62,399 nucleotides of DNA, from the NCBI RefSeq assembly GCF_010367455.1, contig NZ_WRPR01000051.1, forward strand, positions 1 through 62,399, written 5' to 3'. Below, piece by piece: positions 7,995 through 16,228 of the stretch. Numbering within the stretch: the stretch's first letter is position 1; every line of letters begins with the position of its first letter. Both the position numbers and the translations under genes were made by a program. This DNA comes from Candidatus Laterigemmans baculatus (GTDB lineage: Bacteria > Planctomycetota > Planctomycetia > Pirellulales > Pirellulaceae). A model generated the notes under the pieces. That model was given only the letters and a program-made list of their open reading frames with translations, searched no databases and was not told where the DNA came from.

Positions 7995-9767
7995 TCAGCC
8001 GATCGTTTCCCCGGCGTCGAACCGAGTCTGATGCGCGTCGGCCGGGGGGAGCGTGATGCGGAAGGTGCAGCCCGGCCCCCCTTCAGTCATCAGATCGATC
8101 CGGCCGCCATGTTCGTGGACGATCTTCTGGCTGACCGGCAGCCCCAATCCCGTGCCTCGAGCTCCTTTCTTCGACTCGAACAGCGAAAACACCTTCTCGC
8201 GGTCTTCCGGATCGATCCCCGGGCCGTTGTCGCTAACCTCGATCCACCACCCATCGGTGGCAGCAAACCCGGTGCGGACGGCGACTCGTGCCTCCTCGAC
8301 CCCCGCCACGGCGTCGATCGCGTTGGTCACCAAATTCAGCACCGCGCGGTGCATCGCCTCGGTGTCGAACTCGGCATCCGGCAAGGCTTTACCGGGAGAG
8401 AACTCGAGCCGACAGCCCTGCTCCTCCGCCCGCACCTGCATCAGCTCGACCACGTCGGCGACGGTCGCGTTCAGATCGCTGGTCGTCCGTTCTGGCTGCC
8501 GATCCTTGCTGTAGGAAAGCATGTCGAGGACGAGATTCGAGATCCGTTCTTGGTTTTTCTCGACGATCTGCCAGCCGCGGCGGATCGCATCGGGGTCCTC
8601 GCGTTCGAGCCCCGCGCCGATCAGGTAGCCTCCTCCTCGCATCCCCTGCAGGATGTTTTTCATGTGGTGCGAGAGGATCGCGATCGTCTGGCCGATCGCC
8701 GCCAGCCGTTCGCTTTGCAGAAGCGACGAATAATAAAAGGTATCCTCGATCGCCAGCGCCGCTTGGTGGCCGATCGCCGTCATCAGCCGCAGATGTTCGT
8801 CGGTGAACCGCCCCACCTGCTGCCGCGCGATCACCCCGCCTGGGGAAGTGAAGGTGTCGACGTAGATCGCTCCGACGCAGCCGTACCGGCCGAGCAGCGG
8901 AACGCACAGCGCCTCGCGAATCCCCATTTGCACGATCGAGTGGGCCGCGTCCCAGCGAGCGTCGTCGCGGGCGTCGGTGGTCCGAACCCCTTCCTTCCGC
9001 TCCATCACAAAGTCGAGGATCGTGCGGCTGATCGACATCCGGTCGGGGGGTTGGTTGTCGCGATCGCACCGCGCCGCCGGTCGCAGGGAATCGGTCTCGG
9101 TGTCGCGAAGCATGATGCAGCCCCGGTCCGCCTCGACCCAGTCGAAGATCAGCCGGAGTATGCGGTCGAGCAACTCGGGGATGTCCATCGTGCGGCCGAC
9201 CGCGATCGCCGTCTGGTACATGACGTCGAGCGAACGGTTTTCCAAATCGCGGCGAATCCCTTCGTCGGTTTCCACCAGCGGGACTTCCGCCGCGTCGCGG
9301 CCGTCGGCCGCACGCTCACCGCTGCCGGCGGCCGCACCGCTCGCCGCGCGGAGGCTGCTCGGAACCCGAAGGCTGCTCGGCGACTGGGGCCACGACGAGA
9401 CGATTCGCGAAGCCTCGGGGACCTGGCTCTGCATCACAATGTCGACGCTGTGGGCAGCCTGCATCGAACCGGGCGAGCCGCTGCCGGTGAAAATCATCAG
9501 CGTCTGGCCGATCTGCACCCGATCGCCGCTCCTCAGCTCGCACCGCTCGATCTTCTCCCCATTGACCATCGTCCCGTTGCTGCTGTCGAGATCGACCAGC
9601 TCCAAGCGACCATCACTCCGCGGTCGCAGCTCGGCGTGCGAGCGGGAGACCTCGCTGTCGATCAACTGAATCGCGCTGGCCGGATCGCGGCCGATCCGCG
9701 TCGGTTTGGGCTCGAGGGCAAAGTATCTCCCTTGGTCACGGCCGCGAATCACAAACAAGGATGGCAT
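7995..9767 (-). CDS. FHA-GAF sensor histidine kinase
   Basis: This is a soluble signalling kinase of 590 residues with no membrane segment. An N-terminal FHA domain (about 1-95) has the phosphothreonine-binding residues GR (26-27) and SRSH (41-44) and the DLDSSNGTMVNG segment. A GAF domain follows (about 195-345). The dimerisation/H-box is ILSHHMKNILQGM near 365 with a phospho-acceptor His, and the HATPase domain has an N-box NLVTNAIDAV, DNGPGI and GTGLGL. No receiver domain or cognate regulator is adjacent. The start at 9767 puts MPSLFVIRG at the beginning of the FHA fold; an upstream in-frame codon at 9827 would add 20 unrelated residues. The FHA domain suggests gating by a phosphothreonine protein, possibly from an STK. 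Confidence 0.9.
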   Translation of the reverse strand: MPSLFVIRGRDQGRYFALEPKPTRIGRDPASAIQLIDSEVSRSHAELRPRSDGRLELVDLDSSNGTMVNGEKIERCELRSGDRVQIGQTLMIFTGSGSPGSMQAAHSVDIVMQSQVPEASRIVSSWPQSPSSLRVPSSLRAASGAAAGSGERAADGRDAAEVPLVETDEGIRRDLENRSLDVMYQTAIAVGRTMDIPELLDRILRLIFDWVEADRGCIMLRDTETDSLRPAARCDRDNQPPDRMSISRTILDFVMERKEGVRTTDARDDARWDAAHSIVQMGIREALCVPLLGRYGCVGAIYVDTFTSPGGVIARQQVGRFTDEHLRLMTAIGHQAALAIEDTFYYSSLLQSERLAAIGQTIAILSHHMKNILQGMRGGGYLIGAGLEREDPDAIRRGWQIVEKNQERISNLVLDMLSYSKDRQPERTTSDLNATVADVVELMQVRAEEQGCRLEFSPGKALPDAEFDTEAMHRAVLNLVTNAIDAVAGVEEARVAVRTGFAATDGWWIEVSDNGPGIDPEDREKVFSLFESKKGARGTGLGLPVSQKIVHEHGGRIDLMTEGGPGCTFRITLPPADAHQTRFDAGETIG

Positions 9768-10048
9768 GGGCGGAAACGGATTCGATTCAGGGCGGGAGAG
9801 AGCACGAAGCTGAAATCCAGGAGCCAAAGCCCCACAGCAAGATCATCGTGAGCAGGCCGGAGCCACCGCCCACGCGCCGCCCATCATACCGCCGGAGAAC
9901 CGACGCCGGGGCACAGCGTAAGAAAGGAGACCAGCCAGCTCGCGTTGACCGCCCGCGCCCCCGGCGGCGACAATCGACGCCTCCGATAAACGCCGCTCCC
10001 CAAAGACCGGCCACGCCTCCTCCCACTTCTCTTTCCCCTCCATTCTCC

Positions 10049-12181
10049 ATGCCCGCTTTCGATAGCTCGTCCCTCAGCCGCACTCCAACGATCCCCCTGA
10101 TTCCACAGAGGCCACTCCGGCGGATTGCGACGGCGACGCTCGTTGCCGCCAGCCTGCTGTGGGTCGGGAACGCACCGCGCGTGGGGCTGACGGCTGAGGC
10201 AACTCCCGAGACGGCAGCCGGCAGCAGCGCCACGCCGACGCCCGTATCCTCTGCTTCGCGGGAGCGGATTGCGGACGATCTGCGGTATCTGTCCGACGAC
10301 CGCTTGGCGGGCCGCGACACCGGCTCGGAGGGGATCGACTTGGCAGCGGAGTACATTGCCGAACGATTCCGCAGCCTCGGCCTGAACACGACACTCTTCA
10401 ACGAGACTCCCTTCCAGCAGTTCACGGCGCTTCGCGAGAGCGTCGCGGGACCGGCCGAAGAGAACCAGCTGACGCTTCGCCGCGGCGACGAGGAGCCACG
10501 GACGCTGGAGTTCGAGCGGGCGATCCGGCCCTTAGCCCTCGGCGGCAGCGGACGTGCCGCCGGTCCCCTGGTCTTCGCCGGTTATGGGATCACGGCACCG
10601 GAAGCGGGCTACGACGACTATGCGGGAATCGACGCGGCGGGAAAGCTCGTCGTCGTGATTCGCGGTGAGCCTCGGGCCGGGCGCGACGACAACCCGCTCG
10701 GCGGCCCCGAGACGAGCCGCCACGCCTACTTTGCAACGAAAGCCCAGAACGCGATCGATCACGGAGCCGTGGGGCTACTGATCGTCAATCGCCCCGACGC
10801 GGTCGCCGAGGAAGCGGAGCTCGCTAACGCACAACTGCAGCGCCAGCTCGAAAAACTTGCGGAAGTCGATGCCGCTTTGAAGGAGCTCCCCGAGCAAGCA
10901 AAGAACTCGCGAGCCCGGCTGGAAGCCTCGCGAAAGGTCATCCGCGATCAGCTCGAAGCGCTGCGGCGAACGGTCGAATCGGCTCCCGAGGGGCTGCTGG
11001 GCGTCTCCCAAGCGGGCCGCCACTCAGACCCAGATCGGATTCCAGTCGCGTCGCTCGGTCGCCGCACCTTCGCCGAATGGTTCGTCGAGGAGGCCCCCGA
11101 GGGAATTGCCGAGACGCTTGAAGCCTGGGAAGCGGAAGTTGCCGAAACGATGCAGCCGCGGAGTTTCGCCTTCGAGCGGCTCACCGCAACGCTCCACACG
11201 TCGGTCGAGAGCCGCAACGTGATGGCGAAGAATGTCATCGCCGAGCTTCCGGGCCGTGGTCCGTTGGCTGCCGAAACGGTCGTCATCGGAGCCCACTACG
11301 ACCACGTCGGCATGGGAGGCATGGGCTCGTTGGCGCCCGGAACGGTCGCCGTGCACAACGGCGCGGACGACAACGGCAGCGGGACGGCGATCTTGCTGGA
11401 GACCGCGCGGCGGTTGGCCGAGGATCGGCCGGAAGCTTCGCGGCGGATCGTGTTCATCGCTTTTACCGCCGAAGAAAAGGGGCTGCTCGGCAGCAAGCAC
11501 TACGTCCGCAATCCCCGTTTTCCGCTCGAGGAGACGGTGGCCATGATCAATCTCGATATGGTCGGTCGCCTCGACGAGGAAGCGGGCCTCACGGTCTTCG
11601 GCACCGGGACGGCGAAAGAATTCGACTCGCTCGTCGACCGGCTCAACGCCGAAGCCGGCTTGCCGATCCGCAAAGACCCGAGCGGACTAGGGCCGAGCGA
11701 CCATGCCAGCTTCTACGAAAAACAGATCCCGGTGCTGTTCTTCTTCACCGGCCTGCACCCGGATTACCACCGTCCCAGCGACGATTTCGAAAAAATCAAT
11801 TTAGATGGCATGGTCCGCATAACCGATATGGTTACACAGACAGCCCGTCACCTCGCCACGGTGGCGGAACGTCCCAGCTACCAAGAGGCAGGTCCGGGAG
11901 GCGGAATCCACCAAGCCGGACACCGGGCTTACCTGGGAGTCCAGCTTGCGGCAACCGGCGGATCGGTCGAGCTGTCGGAGGTCCTCGCAGGGGGGCCGGC
12001 CGACGAAGCGGGGCTGCGAACCGGAGACCGCATCGTCCACATCGACGGCTTGGCGATCCAGTCGCTCGGGGCCGTCCAACGGGCGGTTGCGAGCCAGAAA
12101 CCGGGCGACGTGATGGAGATCGTAGTCCGCCGCGGCGGGCAACAAATTCGCGTTATCGCGACCTTGGGGAAACGCCCCTAA
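10049..12181 (+). CDS. Secreted M28-family zinc aminopeptidase with C-terminal PDZ domain
   Basis: This protein has 710 residues from the ATG at 10049. An Arg-rich hydrophobic leader (about 20-50) acts as a signal peptide or anchor. A PA-like insert (about 160-260, with AGYGI and LVVVIRGEP) and a helical Glu-rich insert precede the M28 catalytic core. Zinc and catalytic motifs are GAHYDHVG, HNGADDNGSGT, TAEEKGLLGS, NLDMVGR and SDHASFYEKQIP, all in family order. A PDZ domain occupies about 629-710 (YLGVQLAA, GGPADEAGLRTGDRI). The frame is open further upstream to 9761, but that part is Pro/Arg low complexity opposite the kinase promoter region. The likely function is extracytoplasmic peptide degradation. 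Confidence 0.9.
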   Translation: MPAFDSSSLSRTPTIPLIPQRPLRRIATATLVAASLLWVGNAPRVGLTAEATPETAAGSSATPTPVSSASRERIADDLRYLSDDRLAGRDTGSEGIDLAAEYIAERFRSLGLNTTLFNETPFQQFTALRESVAGPAEENQLTLRRGDEEPRTLEFERAIRPLALGGSGRAAGPLVFAGYGITAPEAGYDDYAGIDAAGKLVVVIRGEPRAGRDDNPLGGPETSRHAYFATKAQNAIDHGAVGLLIVNRPDAVAEEAELANAQLQRQLEKLAEVDAALKELPEQAKNSRARLEASRKVIRDQLEALRRTVESAPEGLLGVSQAGRHSDPDRIPVASLGRRTFAEWFVEEAPEGIAETLEAWEAEVAETMQPRSFAFERLTATLHTSVESRNVMAKNVIAELPGRGPLAAETVVIGAHYDHVGMGGMGSLAPGTVAVHNGADDNGSGTAILLETARRLAEDRPEASRRIVFIAFTAEEKGLLGSKHYVRNPRFPLEETVAMINLDMVGRLDEEAGLTVFGTGTAKEFDSLVDRLNAEAGLPIRKDPSGLGPSDHASFYEKQIPVLFFFTGLHPDYHRPSDDFEKINLDGMVRITDMVTQTARHLATVAERPSYQEAGPGGGIHQAGHRAYLGVQLAATGGSVELSEVLAGGPADEAGLRTGDRIVHIDGLAIQSLGAVQRAVASQKPGDVMEIVVRRGGQQIRVIATLGKRP

Positions 12182-12330
12182 GACGGGCGAGAAATCAGTA
12201 TTTACTCTCCTGGCGGGGGACGGCAAAATGGCCGCAACCCGTCAGACCGATCCCCTGGAGCATGAGGATCGGTACCGCGGCCGACGGATCGGCTTGCCGC
12301 GGTGACTCCAACGACACGCACCCGTCACGC

Positions 12331-12336
12331 AAGGAG
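12331..12336 (+). promoter_or_regulatory. Ribosome binding site that sets the GTG start of ompH
   Basis: AAGGAG sits 7 nt upstream of the GTG at 12344. The in-frame ATG-like alternative at 12302 has no such site, so GTG is the preferred start and leaves a standard signal peptide. Confidence 0.75.
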
Positions 12337-12343
12337 AGCGAAA

Positions 12344-12964
12344 GTGCGAACTACCCGCAGCACGGCCATTGTCTTCGGTCTGTTGGCCGCTTCGGTTCTG
12401 ACCCCCAACGCCGCCCCGGCCCAGGAAGGCTCGGCTGCCCCGCACAAGATCGCGGTCGTCGACGTGGCGCGGATTCTTAAAGATCACCCCGGCATCAAAG
12501 CCCAGGTTCAGAAGGTCGAGACCGATCTGAAGAACTACGACCAGCAGCTGACGGCTCAGCGGGAAGAGCTCAAGCAAGCGGTCGAGCTGCTCAAGACGTT
12601 CAACGTCGACTCCCCGGAGTATCGTCAGCAGGAAGAAAAGATCGCCCAGTCCGAGTCGCAACTGCGGTTGGAGATGAACCGCAAGCGGAAAGAGCTGGTC
12701 GACGCCGAAGCTCGCATCTACTTCGACAACTACCGCCTGATCTCCGAGACCGTTCGCCAGATCGCCGAGTACAACCACATCGACTTGGTGCTCCGGTACA
12801 ACGGCGAAGAAATGGAACTGGAGAAGCAGGAGTCGGTGATCCGCGGCGTGATGAAGAACATCGTCTACCGCAGCGATCGGTTGGACATGACCGACGCGGT
12901 GATCAACGTGCTGAACCAGAAGCTCGGCGTTGCCAACGCTCCGGCAGCGCAGACCCGCCGGTAA
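12344..12964 (+). CDS. OmpH/Skp-family periplasmic chaperone
   Basis: This 206-residue protein has a signal peptide ending near NAAPAQEG. An N-terminal beta strand, KIAVVDVARILKDHPGIKAQ, matches the usual Skp start (VVD...). Long charged helices (about 55-135) form the coiled-coil tentacles, and a C-terminal strand segment, IDLVLRYNGEE, follows. The last part, SDRLDMTDAVINVLN, matches the usual OmpH ending with 'DIT..V...LN'. Skp-like proteins hold unfolded outer-membrane proteins in the periplasm. It is the first gene of a plus-strand block with lpxC, lpxA and an oxidoreductase; lpxD, often adjacent to ompH in Gram-negatives, is not in this window. Confidence 0.87.
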   Translation: MRTTRSTAIVFGLLAASVLTPNAAPAQEGSAAPHKIAVVDVARILKDHPGIKAQVQKVETDLKNYDQQLTAQREELKQAVELLKTFNVDSPEYRQQEEKIAQSESQLRLEMNRKRKELVDAEARIYFDNYRLISETVRQIAEYNHIDLVLRYNGEEMELEKQESVIRGVMKNIVYRSDRLDMTDAVINVLNQKLGVANAPAAQTRR

Positions 12965-13064
12965 GCCCCCCAGCGCCGCGGATTCAAGGGGTCGCGTCGA
13001 GTCGCAGGAAGCCGCTCGACGCGTTCCGCAACGGATGGAAAGTATCGGTGAAGCAGGTCGCTCC

Positions 13065-13071
13065 AAGGAGG
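13065..13071 (+). promoter_or_regulatory. Ribosome binding site that sets the GTG start of lpxC
   Basis: AAGGAGG lies 8 nt before the GTG at 13080. It favours that start over upstream in-frame ATG codons at 12930 and 13035, which lack a site and would overlap or crowd ompH. Confidence 0.78.
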
Positions 13072-13079
13072 GTGCGCCA

Positions 13080-13961
13080 GTGTTAGGTCGCCAACGCAAC
13101 GAGCATACGATTGCCGAACGAGTCCGCGTGACCGGACGGGGCTACTGGAGTGGCCGCGGCGTGAACGTGCACTTCATCCCGGCCAGCGTCGGCACCGGAA
13201 TCCGCTTCGTCCGCAGCGATCTCGCCGGACGCCCCGAGATCCCCGTCGACCTCTCCACTCGAACCGATCAATCGCTGCGGACCAACTTGGCCGTGGGCGA
13301 AGCGAAGGTCGAGATGATCGAACACGCGATGGCCGCGCTGTACGCGCTGGAGATCGACAACTGCGTCGTCGCGATCGACGGCGAGGAGCTGCCGGGCCTC
13401 GATGGTTCGAGCGCCGCTTACGTCGACGCGCTTCGCACCGCGGGGCTGGTCATGCAGGCCGCTCCACGCCGGCAATTAATCGTCGACCGCACGATCCGGA
13501 TCGGGACCGCCGCGAGCTGGATCGAGGCGTCGCCGTCTCCCGACGGTCGGATGCACGTCGAATACCGGCTCGACTACGGACCCGAGTCGCCGATTCGCCC
13601 CCAGACGTTCGCCGCCCCGGTCTCCCCCGAATCCTTTGCCCGCGAGTTCGCTCCGGCCCGCACGTTCGTCACGGCTGAGCAAGCCGAGAGCCTACGGCGG
13701 TCCGGGGTGGCTTCGCACGTCACCAACCGCGACCTGCTGGTGTTCGACCACCGCGGGCCGGTCGGCAACCTGCTCCGCTACCCCAACGAGTGCGCTCGCC
13801 ACAAGGCGCTCGACCTCGTCGGCGACTTGGCCCTGGTCGGTGCCGAGCTCGTCGGCCGCATCGTCTCCCACCGCGGTGGACACCAGCTCAACGGCTCGAT
13901 GGCCGAACAACTTTGCAAGATCGCAGACCTCGTTCCCCTGGGTTGCCGGAGAGCGGCATGA
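13080..13961 (+). CDS. lpxC: UDP-3-O-acyl-N-acetylglucosamine deacetylase
   Basis: LpxC is the committed, zinc-dependent step of lipid A synthesis. With the GTG start the protein has 293 residues, close to the usual 300. The expected motifs are present: the catalytic E81-H82 pair (MIEHAMAAL), LDGSSAAYVDAL at 108-119, RTFVTAEQAESLRRSG, then RYPNECARHKALDLVGDLAL with zinc ligands H241 and D245, and SHRGGHQLN with H268. N-terminal RNEHTIAERVRVTG matches the family start. It lies 115 nt after ompH and about 100 nt before lpxA in the same direction. The full set of active-site residues makes a functional enzyme very likely. Confidence 0.95.
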   Translation: MLGRQRNEHTIAERVRVTGRGYWSGRGVNVHFIPASVGTGIRFVRSDLAGRPEIPVDLSTRTDQSLRTNLAVGEAKVEMIEHAMAALYALEIDNCVVAIDGEELPGLDGSSAAYVDALRTAGLVMQAAPRRQLIVDRTIRIGTAASWIEASPSPDGRMHVEYRLDYGPESPIRPQTFAAPVSPESFAREFAPARTFVTAEQAESLRRSGVASHVTNRDLLVFDHRGPVGNLLRYPNECARHKALDLVGDLALVGAELVGRIVSHRGGHQLNGSMAEQLCKIADLVPLGCRRAA

Positions 13962-14064
13962 GTCGCTTCGGCACGTCCCAGTTTTTTTCCGGCTCCCCCC
14001 AACTTTCCGGCTCACGCCTGCCCGCTGGCCGCGCCCGCAGTCATTACGAGAAGGACCTACGCTG

Positions 14065-14874
14065 ATGAGCGTCAACATCGCCCCGACCGCCGTCGTTGAT
14101 CCGCGGGCGAATATCGAAGCGGACGTTCAGATCGGCCACTTTTGTGTGATCGGCCCCGACGTCACGATCCAGCGCGGAACGCGGCTCGAGAACAATGTCT
14201 CGATCATGGGACACGTCTCGATCGGCGAGGACAATCACTTCTTCCCGAACTGCGTGATCGGCGGTCACCCGCAGGACCTGAGCTACCAGGGAACCGACAC
14301 CCGCGTCGAGATTGGGCATGGGAGCACCTTCCGCGAAGGGGTCACGGTCAACCGGGCGAGCGAGAAGGAAGACGGCATCACCCGGATCGGCAACCAGTGC
14401 TACTTAATGGCCTACAGCCACGTCGCCCACGACTGCAAGATCGGGGACCGCGTGATCATGGCCAACAATGTGATGCTCGGCGGGCACGTCCACGTCCACA
14501 ACGATGCGACGATCAGCGGCGGCGTCGGCGTCCATCACTATGGTTCGATCGGCAGCTTCGCCTTCGTGGGAGCGGTCTCGCGCGTTTTGCATGACGTCCC
14601 TCCATTCATGATCAGCGAAGGCGTTCCGGCCAAGCCGCGGTGCGTCAACGTGGTCGCGCTCAAACGCAATAGCTTTCCGGCCGACGACATTCGGCTGATC
14701 TCCGACGCCTTCAAGTTGCTCTACCGCTCCAAGGTAGGCGTGGCCCCGGCGCGGGAACTCCTGCTCTCCCGGGGGCCGATGCGACCGGTCCTCAAGACTC
14801 TCTTTGACTTCCTCGATCACCAGGGTGGTGGCCGCCACGGACGCGGTCGCGACCGAAGGAAAAAAGCGGCGTGA
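14065..14874 (+). CDS. lpxA: Acyl-ACP--UDP-N-acetylglucosamine acyltransferase
   Basis: This 269-residue protein has the left-handed beta-helix pattern of hexapeptide repeats from residue 5 to about 190. LpxA hallmarks are GGHPQDLSYQG, TRVEIGHGSTFREGVTVNR, SHVAHDCKIGDRV (H119 and the catalytic H122), and the C-terminal KRNSFPADDIRLISDAFKLLYRS. The position equivalent to the E. coli hydrocarbon-ruler Gly173 appears to be Ala (FVGAVS). The C-terminus ends in a basic GRHGRGRDRRKKAA tail not typical of LpxA. The start at 14065 has AAGGA upstream. Its stop overlaps the GTG of the Gfo/Idh/MocA gene by 4 nt. Whether it transfers to a hydroxyl or to a 3-amino sugar cannot be read from the sequence. 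Confidence 0.94.
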   Translation: MSVNIAPTAVVDPRANIEADVQIGHFCVIGPDVTIQRGTRLENNVSIMGHVSIGEDNHFFPNCVIGGHPQDLSYQGTDTRVEIGHGSTFREGVTVNRASEKEDGITRIGNQCYLMAYSHVAHDCKIGDRVIMANNVMLGGHVHVHNDATISGGVGVHHYGSIGSFAFVGAVSRVLHDVPPFMISEGVPAKPRCVNVVALKRNSFPADDIRLISDAFKLLYRSKVGVAPARELLLSRGPMRPVLKTLFDFLDHQGGGRHGRGRDRRKKAA

Positions 14875-15965
14875 ACAAGGTGCGTTTCGCAGTCGTCGGT
14901 GCCGGACACCTCGGCAAGATCCATGCTCGGTTGCTCCAGTCGGTCGAGGGCGCCGAAGTGGTCGCGATCACCGACCCGAGCGACGCGGCGCGGGCCGCAG
15001 CGGCCGAGCAACTCGGGCTGCCGACCTACGCCGATCACTCGCAAGTCCTCGACCGGGTGGATGCCGCGATCGTCGCTTCGCCGACCGATCTGCACGCGAG
15101 AATCGCGGCGGACTTCTTGCAGGCCGGTAAACACGTCTTGGTCGAGAAACCGATCACGACCACGCTCCGCGACGCGGAAATGCTCGTCGATCTGGCCCGC
15201 CGCAAGCGATTGACGCTGCAGGTCGGACACGTCGAACGCTTCAATCCCGCCTGGACCGCGGCCAGCGAAGCTCTCCAGCGTCCCAAGTACATCGAAGCGA
15301 CTCGGGCCAGCTCCTTTCCCGGCCGCTGTCTCGACGTCGGCGTCGTGATGGACCTGATGATCCACGACCTCGATCTGGTTCTCTCGCTGACCTCCGCCGA
15401 GGTGGTCGACGTTCAGGCCAGCGGCATGGCGATCGTCTCGGATCACGAAGACATCGCTGAAGCCCGAGTCACGTTCGGATGCGGCCTCGTCGCCCAGTTC
15501 AAAGCTTCGCGGATCAGCCCCACGGCGACTCGCCAAATGCAAATCTTCGGCGAGCGTGGTTTTGTCGAGCTCGATTTCTCGGGTCCCACAGCCAGCTGGG
15601 TCCGTCCCTCGCAAGCGATTCTCGACCGCACCTTCGACCTCGACTCGCTCGGCGATCCCCGCGGAGCTCGCGAGGCGCTGTTCGCCGAGCACCTGGTCCT
15701 CGAGTCGCCAGCGCTTGAACCGCGGAATGCGATCCTCGACGAACTGCATGACTTCATGATCAGCATCCAGTCGGGACAGACGCCCACGGTCAGTGGTGCC
15801 GATGGTGCGCGAGCCGTCGCGGTGGCCAATCAGATCCTCTCAGCCATCGCTGCCCACCAGTGGCACGGAGCGGCCGACGCGAGCGTCCGCGGACCGCACG
15901 CCCGCCCCTGCGAAGCGATCGAAGTCGCCAGCGAGCGGATCCACCGCACCCGCCGCGCGGCGTAG
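14871..15965 (+). CDS. Gfo/Idh/MocA-family oxidoreductase linked to lpxA
   Basis: This 364-residue protein has an N-terminal NAD-binding domain (AVVGAGHLGKIHARL, about 7-21), the EKP motif (VEKPIT near 92-97) and the C-terminal alpha/beta domain with VMDLMIHDLDLVLSL, containing the catalytic-type Asp/His. The GTG start overlaps the lpxA stop in a GTGA arrangement, so the two are coupled. Known context: a family member next to lpxA is GnnA, which oxidises UDP-GlcNAc at C3 for 2,3-diamino lipid A, working with the GnnB aminotransferase. No gnnB is within the window, so the GnnA role is only a possibility. It is the last gene of this block. Confidence 0.87.
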   Translation: MNKVRFAVVGAGHLGKIHARLLQSVEGAEVVAITDPSDAARAAAAEQLGLPTYADHSQVLDRVDAAIVASPTDLHARIAADFLQAGKHVLVEKPITTTLRDAEMLVDLARRKRLTLQVGHVERFNPAWTAASEALQRPKYIEATRASSFPGRCLDVGVVMDLMIHDLDLVLSLTSAEVVDVQASGMAIVSDHEDIAEARVTFGCGLVAQFKASRISPTATRQMQIFGERGFVELDFSGPTASWVRPSQAILDRTFDLDSLGDPRGAREALFAEHLVLESPALEPRNAILDELHDFMISIQSGQTPTVSGADGARAVAVANQILSAIAAHQWHGAADASVRGPHARPCEAIEVASERIHRTRRAA

Positions 15966-16016
15966 GACGCGCCAGCCTGAGATTCGTTCGCGAGCACTAC
16001 GGCTCGCGGAGAAATT

Positions 16017-16080
16017 GTTTAACGGCAAGCCGCAGGCGACTGTGTTTTAAAAAGCAGTCGCCTGCGGCTTGCCGTTAAAC
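16017..16080. repeat. Family A palindrome, copy 1
   Basis: Perfect 26-bp inverted repeat. The left arm begins GTTTAACGGCAAGCCGCAGG at 16017 and the right arm ends at 16080; the loop is TGTTTTAAAAAG. It lies between the convergent Gfo/Idh gene and the outer-membrane protein gene, where it could also act as a bidirectional terminator. A second copy is at 30893-31001. Confidence 0.92.
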
Positions 16081-16113
16081 GACTGTGTCACGAACCTGCG
16101 GTGCACTTTCGCC

Positions 16114-16216
16114 ATCAGCCGCCACGCTTCTTGCGTCCGGTTTTATACATCAGCCACCAGACGCTGGCCCCGGTTCTCGAAAACGCCGGCCGGAAGCTAG
16201 AAGCGTGGCGGCTGAT
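16114..16216. repeat. Family B palindrome, copy 1 (divergent)
   Basis: The termini ATCAGCCGCCACGCTTCT and AGAAGCGTGGCGGCTGAT are perfect 18-bp inverted repeats. The interior contains a second partial element starting CATCAGCCACCAGACGCTGG, so this copy looks composite. It is 103 bp against 73 bp for the other copies (25585, 41741, 48727, 49875). It lies just past the 3' end of the outer-membrane protein gene. Confidence 0.85.
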
Positions 16217-16228
16217 CTGACCGGCTCC

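Noticed and set aside
9768-10048. A longer start for the M28 peptidase gene at 9761
   Set aside because: The added 96 residues are Pro/Arg-rich, overlap the kinase start on the other strand and precede a good leader at 10049.
14871-15965. Firm assignment as gnnA
   Set aside because: No GnnB aminotransferase is in the window and Gfo/Idh proteins next to lpxA can have other roles.
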